From: Uloborus plumipes
Lineage: Eukaryota > Arthropoda > Arachnida > Araneae > Uloboridae
Reading direction: 5' to 3'
Assembly (NCBI GenBank): GCA_038373865.1
Contig: JAXGGA010003032.1
Span: 1-64,000, forward strand
DNA: 64,000 nucleotides
Position numbers and translations under genes: made by a program. Position 1 is the first letter of the stretch. Every line of letters starts with the position of its first letter. Under the pieces are notes generated by a model, which did not search any database, was not told the DNA's origin, and saw only the letters and a list, made by a program, of their open reading frames with translations. Of this stretch, positions 13,953-24,900 are shown piece by piece.

Positions 13953-14054
<102 letters not shown>

Positions 14055-14298
14055 GTATGTATTGCAAGTTTGTATACCTGAATTTAAAACAACTTTAAAC
14101 AAGTAATAGTTTGAGAACTTTATGAGCTTTTAGATGATAATGTTTGTTTCATTTAACATTAAATTTTAGAGCTAAAAATATACAACCTCAAAATTAAAAA
14201 AATTGCTCGATGTGTATTGCCATTGTTTTCATTATTGATGTTTACAACTAAAATCACATTAAAATGCCTTGTTGTTACGATTTTATTAGCTTTACATG

Positions 14299-14589
14299 TG
14301 GGTTTGTTTGTTTGTTTGCATGTATGTATGTATGCATGTATGCATGCATCTAAATAAAGCGTAAAATTGACCTTCTTAACAAATATAAAAGCAATATATT
14401 CTATAATATTATTAATACTAAAGGCTAAACTATATTGCATGCTGATGTATTATAAGTGTTTCCGTTGTTTGTATGTAATTCTGAATAAAGGAGGAAATTC
14501 CCGTTCTTTCCAAATATAAAAGTAATATATCTAATATTATTACTAATACTAAAGGCATAACTATTTTACATGTTGATGTATTATAAGTG
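14299..14589. repeat. Microsatellite followed by 130-bp direct duplication
   Basis: TTTG repeats run into ATGT/ATGC tetranucleotides (14299-14350). Two direct copies of an approximately 78-bp block follow, at 14382-14459 and 14512-14589. Both start AAATATAAAAG and end GATGTATTATAAGTG, differing by a few substitutions and one indel. Confidence 0.8.
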
Positions 14590-14680
14590 CATGTAAACTT
14601 AGTGGATATTAAATTTTCTTTTTAGTTTGATTAACTCCAAAAGCGTATTTTTTTAGTTTTTTAAACTATAATTTAATTTT

Positions 14681-14776
14681 ACAGAAAAAAAACAACGTTA
14701 CAATACACAAATGAGCAGGGAGCAAATGAGCAGTATCCCTGCTCATTTGTGCACTGTAACGTTGTTTTTTTTCTGT
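14681..14776. repeat. 41-bp-arm hairpin
   Basis: The arms 14681-14721 and 14736-14776 are reverse complements with 2 mismatches, and the loop is 14 nt. The outer part reads ACAGAAAAAAAACAACGTTA and the inner part CAAATGAGCAGGGA. The loop carries another CAAATGAGCA. It is probably a tiny foldback MITE. Confidence 0.9.
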
Positions 14777-15555
14777 ACATCTTTAGCACAAAGGTATTTG
14801 TCAACTTTATAATTTAATTATTTTCCTGCCTATGCTTTTCATTTCATGAAAAACATTTACAGTTTAGAACATTAGATTAATTTATATCTCTTCATCCCAT
14901 AAGATTAAGACAAGTTTCACAACCTAGACACCTTATACGAAACAAGTCCTTCATAACCTTAAACTAAAATCTTGCTGATAAAACGAGTTTCTTTGATACC
15001 AGAGTGAAATTTATTGACCACAAACTCGAAATCGGTCGCCTAAAGCCCGATTAATAGTGATTTACGAAATTCATAAATGTTCTGCCGTCTCTGTAACCAC
15101 CTTACCTAAATTGAAATGACTTTCAGATGTTCCATTAAATGTTTCACGTAAAGCAATTTTATTGGTCATCGAGTTTCTCAAAAGCTGTGTCGTTTGCTAC
15201 TCTAAAAGTCTTCCCGTGATTGCCATGAATGGTCGATCCTGCAATATTGGTGATTCGATCACATAATCGTAAAAACTACGCATTTGGCAGACGTAGCTTT
15301 TAAACATTTTCGTTCTTCGCAAATTTTGTCTGTGAAATATAGTAACTGTGAATAAAATTTATTCCAAGTAATATATGGAGTATTCAATAAATTAGCTTTG
15401 AACTGTTCAATAAAATGACAATCTCCAGAGAGTAAAACATATTTGAAGATTTTTTTTAAATCAATGAATGTTTATCACTCAGTGTTAAACATGTAAACAT
15501 TCTTTATCATTCCCGTCTGAATGTATTTGTACACTTTTAGTCATTTATAATCAAA

Positions 15556-16465
15556 CTAGCTGACCCGGCCACACGTTGCTGTGGCTAAGGTATGGGTTAA
15601 ACTATAATGTTTCAATAGAAACGAAAAACTTTATTACCGTTATAGAGCTCAACTTTATATAAATATAGCTGCCCCGGCGAACTCTGTTTCGCCTTAAAGG
15701 CAATAAATAAGCAAATTTTTGAATTTATTAAGTTTTTTTTATTTCGAAAAAAAAATTAAGTACCTACATTAATCACTCATTATTGTTTCTGCATTTACAA
15801 CCTATTTTACTGCTCTCCAGAAGCTGTCAGAACATGTGCTTTATGTCGCCCGGCGACAGAGGCTCAAAAAAGGCTTAGTTAAAAGATATTTTTTTCGGAC
15901 TGCTTATCAACTGACTGCTCCATCCATAAATCCATTCAAACAAACTTTTGTATATATAATAGTAGTAAGAAGAACAGCCACTTAAATGCAGTCCAGGAGC
16001 TATCCCACCAAGCGCTTTCCACCTCTCAGCCTCAGAGGCGTAAAAACTCTTAAGTGACAATCGTTTCTGACAGCTAATCACATATAAATTTCAAAGGAAG
16101 TAACGCGTTTGTTCATAATTTACTTCAAAAAAAAAGTCAAATAACACTCAACGCACCGCTAACTTACAGCCTGTTTACTGCGCTCCGGAAGCTGCCAGAA
16201 CGTGTGCTTTATGTCGCTCAGCCATGGAGGTGTCAAAAAAGGCTTATTAAAAAGGCTTAGCCAAGAATACAGAAAAGCTGGTAGCTAAATAGATAATTTG
16301 CAATAAAAAATTGCGGTCCTAAATTGAGATAAAAACTATCCTATCATTTAAGTTGAACCAAACTGAAACTGCGTGCAAAATTTGGTTAAAATCGGTTCAG
16401 TTGCTCAGGAGTCCATTGACCACAAACACAGGGACACGTAATTTTTATTATTAAGATTTAAACCA
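15556..16465 (+). repeat. Retroposon 3' tails (SINE/RTE-like), partly duplicated
   Basis: Two phrases of the type AGCTGACCCGGC (15559) and AGCTGCCCCGGC (15667) recall the widespread arthropod SINE/RTE tail, as does AAAATCGGTTCAGTTG at about 16390. A block beginning TTACARCCT and containing AGAACRTGTGCTTTATGTCGC occurs twice, at about 15798-15885 and 16165-16250, so the tail is partly duplicated. A related scrap with CCCAGCGTTGCCCGG lies at about 8822-8860. Confidence 0.65.
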
Positions 16466-16547
16466 CAAAGCTTATTTTTCAATAACAAAGGTTCGTTTAT
16501 GATAATCACTAAAATCATTAACTCGGTATTGATTTTTTCCTGCTTTC

Positions 16548-16666
16548 CCAAATGTTGGAAAAATGCCCTCGTCATACCTATTCCCAAGCCAAACACCGTC
16601 CTCACCTCTCCCCAATAGACCCATCAGTCTTCCGAGTTCACTTTCTAAGGTGTTAGAAAAGAGATT
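16548..16666 (+). pseudogene. LINE reverse-transcriptase fragment
   Basis: Two overlapping frames read WKNALVIPIPKPN and then RPISLPSSLSKVLEKR. Both are typical of jockey/CR1-like non-LTR retrotransposon reverse transcriptases, upstream of the catalytic YADD. A frameshift separates them. The similarity stops exactly where the CAGGGTGAT end of the following element begins. Only about 40 residues of the enzyme survive, so this is a dead fragment. Confidence 0.75.
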
Positions 16667-17389
16667 CAGGGTGATGCAAAAAAATCGTTTACAAAATGGC
16701 ATGACAAATCCGTCATACAACAAAGGATCAAAAATCACACAGGCACATATGGTCGCAATACAGCCATCAGTAGTTGCTACAGGGCGTCTAAAATACAAAG
16801 AGACATCTAAAAGAATGTACAAGAAAACTATTACAGAAAATTTTGAAAAAATAATAACAATAAACGTAAACCAAGTTTAATGGCGGATTCGTCACACAAC
16901 AAGGATCAAGAATCACACAGAAACCCACAGTCGCGGTGGACTATGAAGATCACCAAACCTGTCTCCCTTGGACTTTTTCTTATAGGGATTTTTAAAAAGA
17001 CTCGTGTACGAAACATCTGTTACAAGCTGTAAGGTAGGAAGAATCGTTGTGGCAGCTCGATGTGTTCGAGATGCACCTGGCATCTTTGAGAAGGTGCGCC
17101 ATCCCATGCATCGTTGATTCCAGGCGTGTCTCACTGCTGCTATCAAAAACTTTGAACATCTTCTGTAGTCTCAGCATTTAGCTTGCATTAGTCGCATGTG
17201 GGGGAGAAGTTATCAATAAAATTATCTGTGATGGTTTTGTTATGCATTACTTTACATATCTCTTTGTGTATTTAGACGCCCTGTAGCGGCTCAATGGCAA
17301 TTGCGGCCCTATGTTCCAATGCAAATTTTTATCCTCTTAAGACAGATTTGCCATGTCATTTTGGCAACAGTTTATTTTTAATCACCCTG
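16667..17389. mobile_element. 723-bp DNA element with ~140-bp terminal inverted repeats
   Basis: The left end CAGGGTGAT-(N)-CAAAATGGCATGACAAAT is mirrored at the right end by ATTTGCCATGTCATTTTGG-(N)-ATCACCCTG. Similarity continues inward to CTACAGGGCGTCTAAA. Inside are two diverged direct copies of a block containing CACAACAAGGATCAAGAATC (about 16705 and 16890). No transposase is seen. The target duplication is not clear, so the superfamily is open. Confidence 0.78.
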
Positions 17390-17990
17390 TATGATGGAGA
17401 TAGAGTAGGATGTCAGGGGAAAACTATAATTTTGAAAATGGCGCTTCTAATCGGCGAAGTTTAGGAGCTCCTGATTTATTCCGTTCCTCACTTCATACTA
17501 AAGACAAATTAAAGTAAGACATCATCACGTGATGATCAAATCAGCCAATCAGCTACCTACTTTGACTCTTATTTAGACGTTGTACTCTGATTTAATTTAT
17601 CAGAACTGGCTTGCACCATTTTCTCAAGCTTAATGCTTTTTTTTTTTTTTTCAATTATTTTCTCATTAAATTAATTTTCAAACGTAAACTAAAAGTGTTG
17701 CATCTTTACAGGAGTTCATTTAATTCTTACTGATTTTTTTAGACAAGTAATTTCATCATTCAAATTTTTATTTTTTTCTGCTGCATTTGACTTCATAATT
17801 AATTTAACTTTCATTTTTCACATAAATATTAACAAAGAGGGAAAGACAATGTTGTATTATACTTACAGATTCACATTGGAAATGCTCTATTTTCTGGTGC
17901 TTTTCTATAAAAAACTGTCAATTTAATCTTCTAACAATGAAAGTATGCGTACTTTACTTTAGTACTTTGTCTTCTTTCATCTAATCCTGT

Positions 17991-18025
<35 letters not shown>

Positions 18026-18145
18026 ATCGTCGTGACATTGTATCTTATGATAAAAATAGTACAAGAGAAGCATTTCAAACTTCAGCCACCAGTGCGTAGC
18101 ATAATTAAAAGACGGTGTTATTTGATCATGCGTATTTATGTAGAC

Positions 18146-19638
18146 CAGTGGTTCTCAACGGGGGCGATACCGCCCCCCGGTGGGCGGTGGGAAAATGATA
18201 AGGGGCGGTGGATAGATTTTGGGCTGTAAGGGGGCGGTGGGTATATTTTCAAATGTGCTTGTGAGGACATGTTTTATGCGAGGGTGGCAGGAAACCATCA
18301 TTTCTTATATCACCAAGGAATAACTTAAAAAGTTGTTTTCTGCGGATGTCTCCCGAACCCTGATATTTCTCCTAACGTCATGAAGGAGAGCCTAAAATTT
18401 GCCAATAGCACTTTAATTTGAAAGCCACCTAACTTGACCGACTTTTTATGTCGTTAAAGCATCCCCCCTAACAACATCAAAAGCAGGTAACAATAGAATT
18501 TTTCACAGTACAATGTGAAAAAAATATCTGGAGAAAAATCCCGAACCTTAACCATTCCCTCTTCATCAACAAAAATAGCTTAAATTTTGCGTTTTTTTTA
18601 TATTTCAATTTTGGAGAACGTTGAAGGAGCTCTGACTCCCTAAAATTACTAAACTTAGCCATTAAATAACTTCAATTATGAAAAATCTTTATAAGAGACC
18701 TCTTTCTCCTTAGTTAATGTTACCAAAAATTGTCTAAAATTACTTCAATTTTAAACGTTTCACCGGGGGAGAATTTGAACTTAAGTCTTAACACCACGAA
18801 ACCTAAATTTAAAGAAACCGTATTTTTAAGACTTCGCATTCAAAATAAATTTCGGGAGAAATTCCTGATACCTCACCACCGTGTTTACTGTGATATCGTC
18901 AAAGGCACAGTTATAACTTTTGTTATCTTATCTAATTTTCAAAGCAATAAATTAATCAAAAAGAATTTCTCTGAATTGAACTTATCTCGTGATTTGTAAA
19001 TTCAACTTATACAAGTTTTTTTTTTTTTTTAAATTAAAACTTGATTTTTAAAGGAGACAGGTACAGGTGATAATTTTTAAGTCTTTGTCTCTGATGGGAA
19101 AAATAGAAGGAACGACTTTGTTATTGCCTTTCAGCGGTAAAATCCTATATCCGTACGTAATAAATAGGGGATGCGTATTGCTTATTAGTTGCAAGTAAAC
19201 AAAAGGAAGACTGCTTGGGATCGGACTGTTCAGGAACTGTTTGAACGTAGTGTATTTTTCAAAATATATTGGTTTTCAAACAAAATGTTGAAAACGGTAC
19301 ATTTTTGTTTCAAACCGTTCTGTTCTTATTTACCTTAAAATGGTTCACTCATTTAATGGACCCATTCTAGGCCCTTGGTTGTTGGTGATACAGCTTTTCA
19401 GAGGAGGAAAATGCCCGCTTTTTCTAAAAATTATCCCAAAGAAAAAAAAAAGCATAAGTTTTTTTACTGTATAGTCATTTTTCAACTGTCTGTTTGGGAA
19501 AATTATAGAGTTAAATCTGTCAAGAAAACTACCCCCCCCCCCCTCTTTTTCCACTTTTACGTCCGTCCGCAAAGGGGGCGCTGAAAAAAATTTCAGCCCT
19601 AAAGGGGGCGGTAGCTGTAAAAAGGTTGAGAACCACTG
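18146..19638. mobile_element. Non-autonomous hAT element, CAGTGGTTCTCAAC ends
   Basis: It is flanked by an exact 8-bp target duplication ATGTAGAC (18138-18145 and 19639-19646). The ends are CAGTGGTTCTCAAC and GTTGAGAACCACTG, a 14-bp perfect match and the classical hAT terminus. GC-rich GGGGGCGGTGG phrases lie just inside both ends. The 1.49-kb body has no transposase-like ORF. Its interior carries several decayed TTCAATTTT-(N)-GGGGGAGAA phrases like those of other dispersed repeats in this window. Confidence 0.94.
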
Positions 19639-20739
19639 ATGTAGACCAAGTCCACTCTTGGATTCTCCTTGCTAAAGCTTGAGGAGAATTGAACATAACA
19701 TCGTATTAATAACCCATTCCTACTGACTTCGAAAGATATTGGCGAAAAATTAGAACCATTTTTCGAACTATTCCTTTTGGATCTTTTGTGAATAACCTAA
19801 GTGTCCCTTCCTTCTAAGTGAGCTATCGTCACAGTACCAAATTAGTGATAATGATTTACCAGTAATGCAGCACTATCTCAACAAAGAAAAAAAAATACTC
19901 TGAAAAATTCCATATACAAGAAGTCATTTGTAGAGCTTGAAATTAGCACATTGACTTAGGAGCCTTACATTGACTACCATGGGTGACTGATGGCTAAGCA
20001 AGGGAAACAGAAAGCAAGTAAAATTTTGCATGTAAATTAATAGAATAAAAGCTAATTTTAGTAAGATAATAAAAATAAGCATATAAGATCAAAAAAATAG
20101 CATTAATTTTCTAAATTTCTAACGTCATCGTAAACACTCGGGAAATTTTAGCCATAGACCCGCTTTACCCCACCTCAGAAAACACCTCACAATAAATAGA
20201 ATTATAAATTTTGTTTTTACGCCTTTGTGTAGCTCTGATCCCTAGATGTCCTACTACAAGGCCAAAACCAAAATTAATGGCATTTGCCAATAAATAATTA
20301 TTCCACAGTAAATTTCACAAACAGCTAACTCCTACATATCACATACAATGAGCATAAAAAACGCTTTGTAAACTTTAACTTGCTTAGAGTATTCGAAAAC
20401 TAATCCAAAAATATTTGCTCCAATCCCAATTTATGTCTCAAAAAAAGAATTAACACAACGTTTACATTACAAAAGAGAAAGTGTGTGTTTTTCAATATAG
20501 ACCCAGTTTCCTCTACCTGACCCTACCAATTTTCATAATAGTTCGTTGAATAAATTTTATAGGGGAGCATTTGACCCGCAAGCTATGACGTCATCAAACT
20601 TTGACTTTGTATATAGAGACAAAGTAACAAAAATGAAAAAGAATCTAATCGCTTTTTCAGAACTCTATTTCTTATAAGGACTAGCAAAAAGACTGATATT
20701 TTATTTTAAGTAGGATTATCTGGAGAAAATAACTATGTT

Positions 20740-21045
20740 TAAGCAACGTCTCGTAAATACTAAATGCCTACTACATTTGCTTCGCTACCGGGAACATTGG
20801 TTGTATTTTAAGCGCCACCTTGCGGCAATTCGATGATGCCGTTGATGCGGTGATAAATCCGAGCAATATTCGAATTTAATATTTTGATTGACTAATTTTT
20901 AAATTTAAATTTAGATAAAACCAAACGTTGATTTCGCTTGTCTCGAAGAACTCCGATAGATGGCAGTACGTCGTGAACCGAATTCGCTCTGTGAGAAAGC
21001 AGTAGGCATTTAGTATAAGGAGGCATTGGTTTGAGTGACATTATT
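20740..21045. repeat. Dispersed repeat, copy 2, with 15-bp inverted ends
   Basis: This is the second copy of the repeat at 3885-4115. Here TACTAAATGCCTACT near the left end is mirrored by AGTAGGCATTTAGTA near the right end, so this copy keeps terminal inverted repeats that the other has lost on its right side. It is non-coding. Confidence 0.65.
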
Positions 21046-22239
21046 CAAAAAAGAAAATTATGTTTAAAGTGTTAAAAAAAAGTATGCTTTCCCGAAGTTT
21101 TCATTTTTTTTAATGTAAACAGATTTTTGATACTTAATGTTTAATATTTAACGTATGACTGAATGCTGTATTATACGAGATGCAGTTGCGAAAATCTCGC
21201 TAATCCAATGTTTAAAGAAATGCACATATTGAAAATAATATGTATCATATTAAAAAAATAGTTGTAGGCTTTTTTTCCTTTAAATATACTCCATATGGGT
21301 CTTTAATTAATGTCTTACATTTTCCCATTCCGACAAAATGAGCTTTTAGCCACAGCGTCCAAATGAGGGACAAAAAAAAAACGTTTTTTAGTTATTACAA
21401 CAATTGGCGACGCTCAGCTTATCATTTCAGATGACCCACGTGGTTTTTTTTTTTTTTTTTTTTGTAAGTTTTTATACTGGGTACCTTTCTCTATTGAACA
21501 TAAGAAAATAAGAATTATTTTTAAATCTAGAATACTGCCCTCTGTACTTCAAGCTATCAAAGTATCATCTAGATAGTATCTATTTTCTATAATCACATGT
21601 CTAGTTCTTTTGGAATTATTCTTAGCTGTGTGTAAATTTGTTCAATTTTTCATTTGCATTCACAGAACAAACGTTTAATGTTCACTTAAATCAATATGCA
21701 TTTTTATTTATTATCTGTCATTTGTTAGAAAGAAAATTATTTTGAAATGAATACTACTGATCGATAGAAAATTTGAATGTGTAAAAGTCGAGTATTATTC
21801 CAACATGTATATACTCTTAGTAACGATTCTTGCATTTCTGAACTTATTTTCAGGAACAGTAATTTTTAAATTCTTCAGTTTGCTTTATGTGTCTGAATTT
21901 TTCAAGATTTTCAGCGACGTTTGCAAAATTGCTTCAAGTTTCTACGTGTATTCTCTATTCATACTTTTCATACTTTTCAATATTTGCTATCTTACTCTGC
22001 TAATGGGAATAAAATAACTTTTAAAAAAGTCCCAGATCACTGCCATTTGTATTTAATTCGGGTTAATTTGATTAGTTTTAAGAACTTTTACAGTCCTCTG
22101 ATAAGGTTTTTATAAAAAATTTGCTTCGGATAAGTGTACGTTAATTCTGTTTAGTTTTTTCATTTTTAAGTATTTTTTCAGATTTCAAAAACTGTTTTGG
22201 TCCGACAGCTTTTTACGCTAAAGAGCAATAAAACATGCG

Positions 22240-22671
22240 TACACTAAAAAGTGAATGATGTTTTTCCAGTTTTATACAGCTAATTTTACAGTAATTTTAC
22301 AGTAATAAACTGGAAAATTTGCTAATTTTGGAAAGTAGTAAACTGTAAAATTGTAACATTGTAAACTGTAAAGCTAAAATTGCAATTTTACAGTTATAAA
22401 TTGTAAAATTGCTAGTTTTGCAGTTTATTACTGTACATTTTACAGTATAATACAGCTAATTTTATGGTAATAAAATGCAATATTGCTATTTTTACAGTAA
22501 TATACTAAAATTGCTAGTTTACAGTAATAAACTGTAAAATTGCTAGTTTACAGTAAAAAACTGTAAAATAGCTAGTTTTGCAGTTAATTTCTATACTTTC
22601 ACAGTTTTAAACTGGAACCTCTGCTTCCAGTATTATACTGTAAAAACAACAGGCGCTTTTTTTGTAGTGTA
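22240..22671. mobile_element. 432-bp MITE made of ACTGTAAAATTGC dyads
   Basis: The ends are TACACTA and TAGTGTA, flanked on both sides by TGCG (22236-22239 and 22672-22675), a likely 4-bp target duplication. The interior is an alternation of TTTACAGTAATAAACTG and its complement, with about ten inverted ACTGTAAA/TTTACAGT units. It can fold along almost its whole length. Confidence 0.8.
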
Positions 22672-22919
22672 TGCGATTTTCCTCGTAATATTTTATTCAA
22701 CGCGTTGGAATATTTTTCATAAAAATATTCGTCAGAAACTTGTATTTAAGCCATTCAAATTATTTTTCCTGTAATTAAAATGTTTACGCTCTTTAATACT
22801 TTTTAGTTCTGATTGCAGTATAAAAAACTTTTTTCTTTCCTTATTATAGATTTTTTTTTGACTATGTTACACCTTTTTTTTTCCATTCTGCTACAGAAAT
22901 TATTTATGTTTCTTTTTAA

Positions 22920-23156
22920 CCTTTTAACTGTTAAGTTATTTCGATGATATTAAATTGAGCGCAAGTTAACTTTTCCCGAGATAAATTCAAGTTTGACAAA
23001 AAAAAATCAAGTCGGAATAAACTTCTCCCGTGATATATTCGGGTCTAACAGTTAAATGCATTCAACAAAAAATGACCCCGAGTAACACTCGGGAGTGACA
23101 TTTTGGAACATCAGTGCTCTGTGGCCAAGATAATCTCGGGCATAACAGTCAAAAGG
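22920..23156. mobile_element. piggyBac-type MITE next to the S5 exon
   Basis: The inverted ends CCTTTTAACTGTTA and TAACAGTCAAAAGG (14 bp, 1 mismatch) are flanked by TTAA on both sides (22916-22919 and 23157-23160), the piggyBac target signature. The interior holds several CCCGAG/CTCGGG dyads. It ends 87 bp before the S5 exon, so it lies within the region where branch-point and splicing-enhancer signals normally sit. Confidence 0.85.
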
Positions 23157-23243
23157 TTAAGGAATAAATGGGCTATTTCAATAGATCTCATATAATCTTT
23201 CAGAAGTTAATACTACAGTTAACTATTTCTTCTCGTTTTGCAG

Positions 23244-23372
23244 GAGCTGTTTACAACCCTGTACATTGGTTTCCTGGGTCTTATTTTCTCTTCCTTTCTC
23301 ATTTACTTGGCAGAAAAGGAGGCCAATCCGCAACACTTCAGCAACTTTGCTGACGCACTCTGGTGGGGAGTG
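23244..23372 (+). CDS. KCNQ: KCNQ channel exon: S5 helix and outer pore turret
   Basis: This exon encodes 43 residues, starting [10 protein letters not shown] and ending FADALWWGV. It is the S5 helix, the short extracellular turret and the start of the pore helix of a KCNQ (Kv7) voltage-gated K+ channel, the subunit of tetrameric M-type channels in the plasma membrane. The acceptor is a pyrimidine run ending in TTTTGCAG, and the donor is GTG followed by GTAAGT. The exon is 129 nt, phase 0 at both ends, and joins in frame to the next exon. The pattern of aromatic and small residues ([25 protein letters not shown]) is characteristic of KCNQ rather than other Kv families. The position that is Trp in vertebrate KCNQ2-5 (the retigabine-binding Trp) is Leu here, as in KCNQ1. 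The preceding exon (S4 and S4-S5 linker) is not seen in the 23 kb upstream, so it must be far away or outside the window. Confidence 0.95.
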
Positions 23373-24485
23373 GTAAGTTATTTAGTTTCTATTCTCTCAT
23401 TATACCCTCAACTTCTTTTTCAATGGCAGTCAACCTCAGCTCTAGTCTGTACTTCAGAACCAGAGCGACCTACCCAGAAGTCCTAAAACAGCAATTTTCA
23501 TTTTATTAAACTGCATTGTCTGTAGAATCTTATTCTGCATCGACTCATGAGAATGTTATTCTATAAAAGAAATTCCTTCACAATTATTTAGCAGCAATAA
23601 GAGAGCGCGAGTCCCATCCTTGGCATGCTTCCGACAATCGTTTTACCCTCTCCTAAAAAGTTACGAAAATGGACTTAACGTTAACTTGGTTCTTAGGTAC
23701 AGTAATCATAGAGGGTCCATTTTGTGCCATCCAGCTAAAAGGCAATTTAATTGTACCACATTTTGAAATGGTTAATTTAGAGTCGTTACAGAAACACAAA
23801 ATCAACCAGTTTTTCATCCAAACTTAGTGAAGTTTGAATTGTACTTTAGAACGAATATTCCTATCTAATTTTTTTAATAAGGGCAGGGCTTTGAGGCAAA
23901 TATTTCACCGAAGCACGGGGTACTTAATCAGATTTAATATATAGTTGCTATTATGAGCTCCAAAATCTGTTCATTCTATTACACTTTACCAATCTTTACA
24001 CACAATGTCTCATTTAAATTAAAGTGAGTTGAATTTCATTACCATGAGGATTGCAATTGACTGATCGGAATACTGAGTTTATCTGAAAAAGGACTGATCA
24101 GCAATTGATCGAATATCTAGAGTAATGTTATAATTGCATGATTTGCATTTGATTGAATCTCTCGAGTGATTTAATAGTCGAAAACTTATCACTCGATTGA
24201 ATCTCTGGATTGCTTTCCTAGTCGAATAATCAGCAATCCATTATATTTATCGAGTAATCATATAATCGGCAATCAATTAAATTTCTCGAGTGATTTTATA
24301 ATCATCGAATCTTCAACAACAGATTGGTCATCTTGAATGATTCCATAATCTGCGTAGCACTCTCGAGTGAATTCAAAATGAGAATGAACCTCTCTGGTGG
24401 TTTTATTCAATTCAACCGATTACAACCATGACTAATTTCTATTGAAAATATCACGTGACGTTAGTTTGTTATTCATGCATTTCAG
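23373..24485 (+). other. KCNQ intron between S5 and filter exons
   Basis: This 1.1-kb intron has a GTAAGT donor and an ATTTCAG acceptor, phase 0. The 3' half contains the degenerate tandem repeat at about 24060-24375. The remainder shows no other recognisable element. Confidence 0.9.
24060..24375. repeat. Degenerate minisatellite in KCNQ intron
   Basis: About six irregular units carry the phrases AATCTCTCGAGTGATT and TAATCGGCAATC, with spacing roughly 45-60 bp. Substitutions and indels are frequent. Confidence 0.7.
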
Positions 24486-24596
24486 ATTACACTGTGCACT
24501 GTGGGCTACGGTGACACCGTCCCGATCACGTGGCCTGGAAAACTGATAGCAGCCTTCTGCGCACTCCTAGGGATCTCCTTCTTTGCACTTCCTGCA
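24486..24596 (+). CDS. KCNQ: KCNQ channel exon: selectivity filter and S6 start
   Basis: This exon is 111 nt, 37 residues, phase 0 at both ends, bordered by TTTCAG and GTAAGT. It opens [10 protein letters not shown], so the K+ selectivity filter TVGYGD is at residues 5-10. It continues through a TWPGKL segment into S6 and ends GISFFALPA. The final PA is the first half of the PAG hinge that replaces the PVP of Shaker channels in KCNQ proteins, and the G is the first codon of the next exon. All filter residues are present, so nothing suggests a pseudogene. The exon lies 1.1 kb after the S5 exon. The intron between them carries a degenerate tandem repeat. Confidence 0.96.
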
Positions 24597-24620
24597 GTAA
24601 GTACACTATTGCTCATACCA

Positions 24621-24900
24621 ATGGTCGTTTTCACTATCTGATTCGAACCACCGTCAGACACCCGAGTCGCCGATTAAAGCTTTGTGGTTAGTTGAAAAAG
24701 GAAACAAGGGGTTGTTGTAGTACCTGACTGAGGTACTAATCGGTAAGTAATACGATCAGAAGACAAGTGCATTGTTGGGACTGACGGTCGTGAATGCTAG
24801 TAGGCCGTTTTCACAAGCCGATTCGAGCCTCCGTCAGTCTACCATACGCCGATTAACGCCTTTTAATTAGTTGAAGCAGGCTTCAAACGGCTGTTGTAGA
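24621..24900. repeat. Direct duplication, 180-bp period
   Basis: Blocks of about 100 bp at 24621 and 24801 share CGTTTTCAC, GATTCGA-CC, CCGTCAG, CGCCGATTAA, TTAGTTGAA and TTGTAG in the same order. The spacing is exactly 180 bp at the start. This is a diverged tandem duplication just after the filter exon. Confidence 0.8.
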
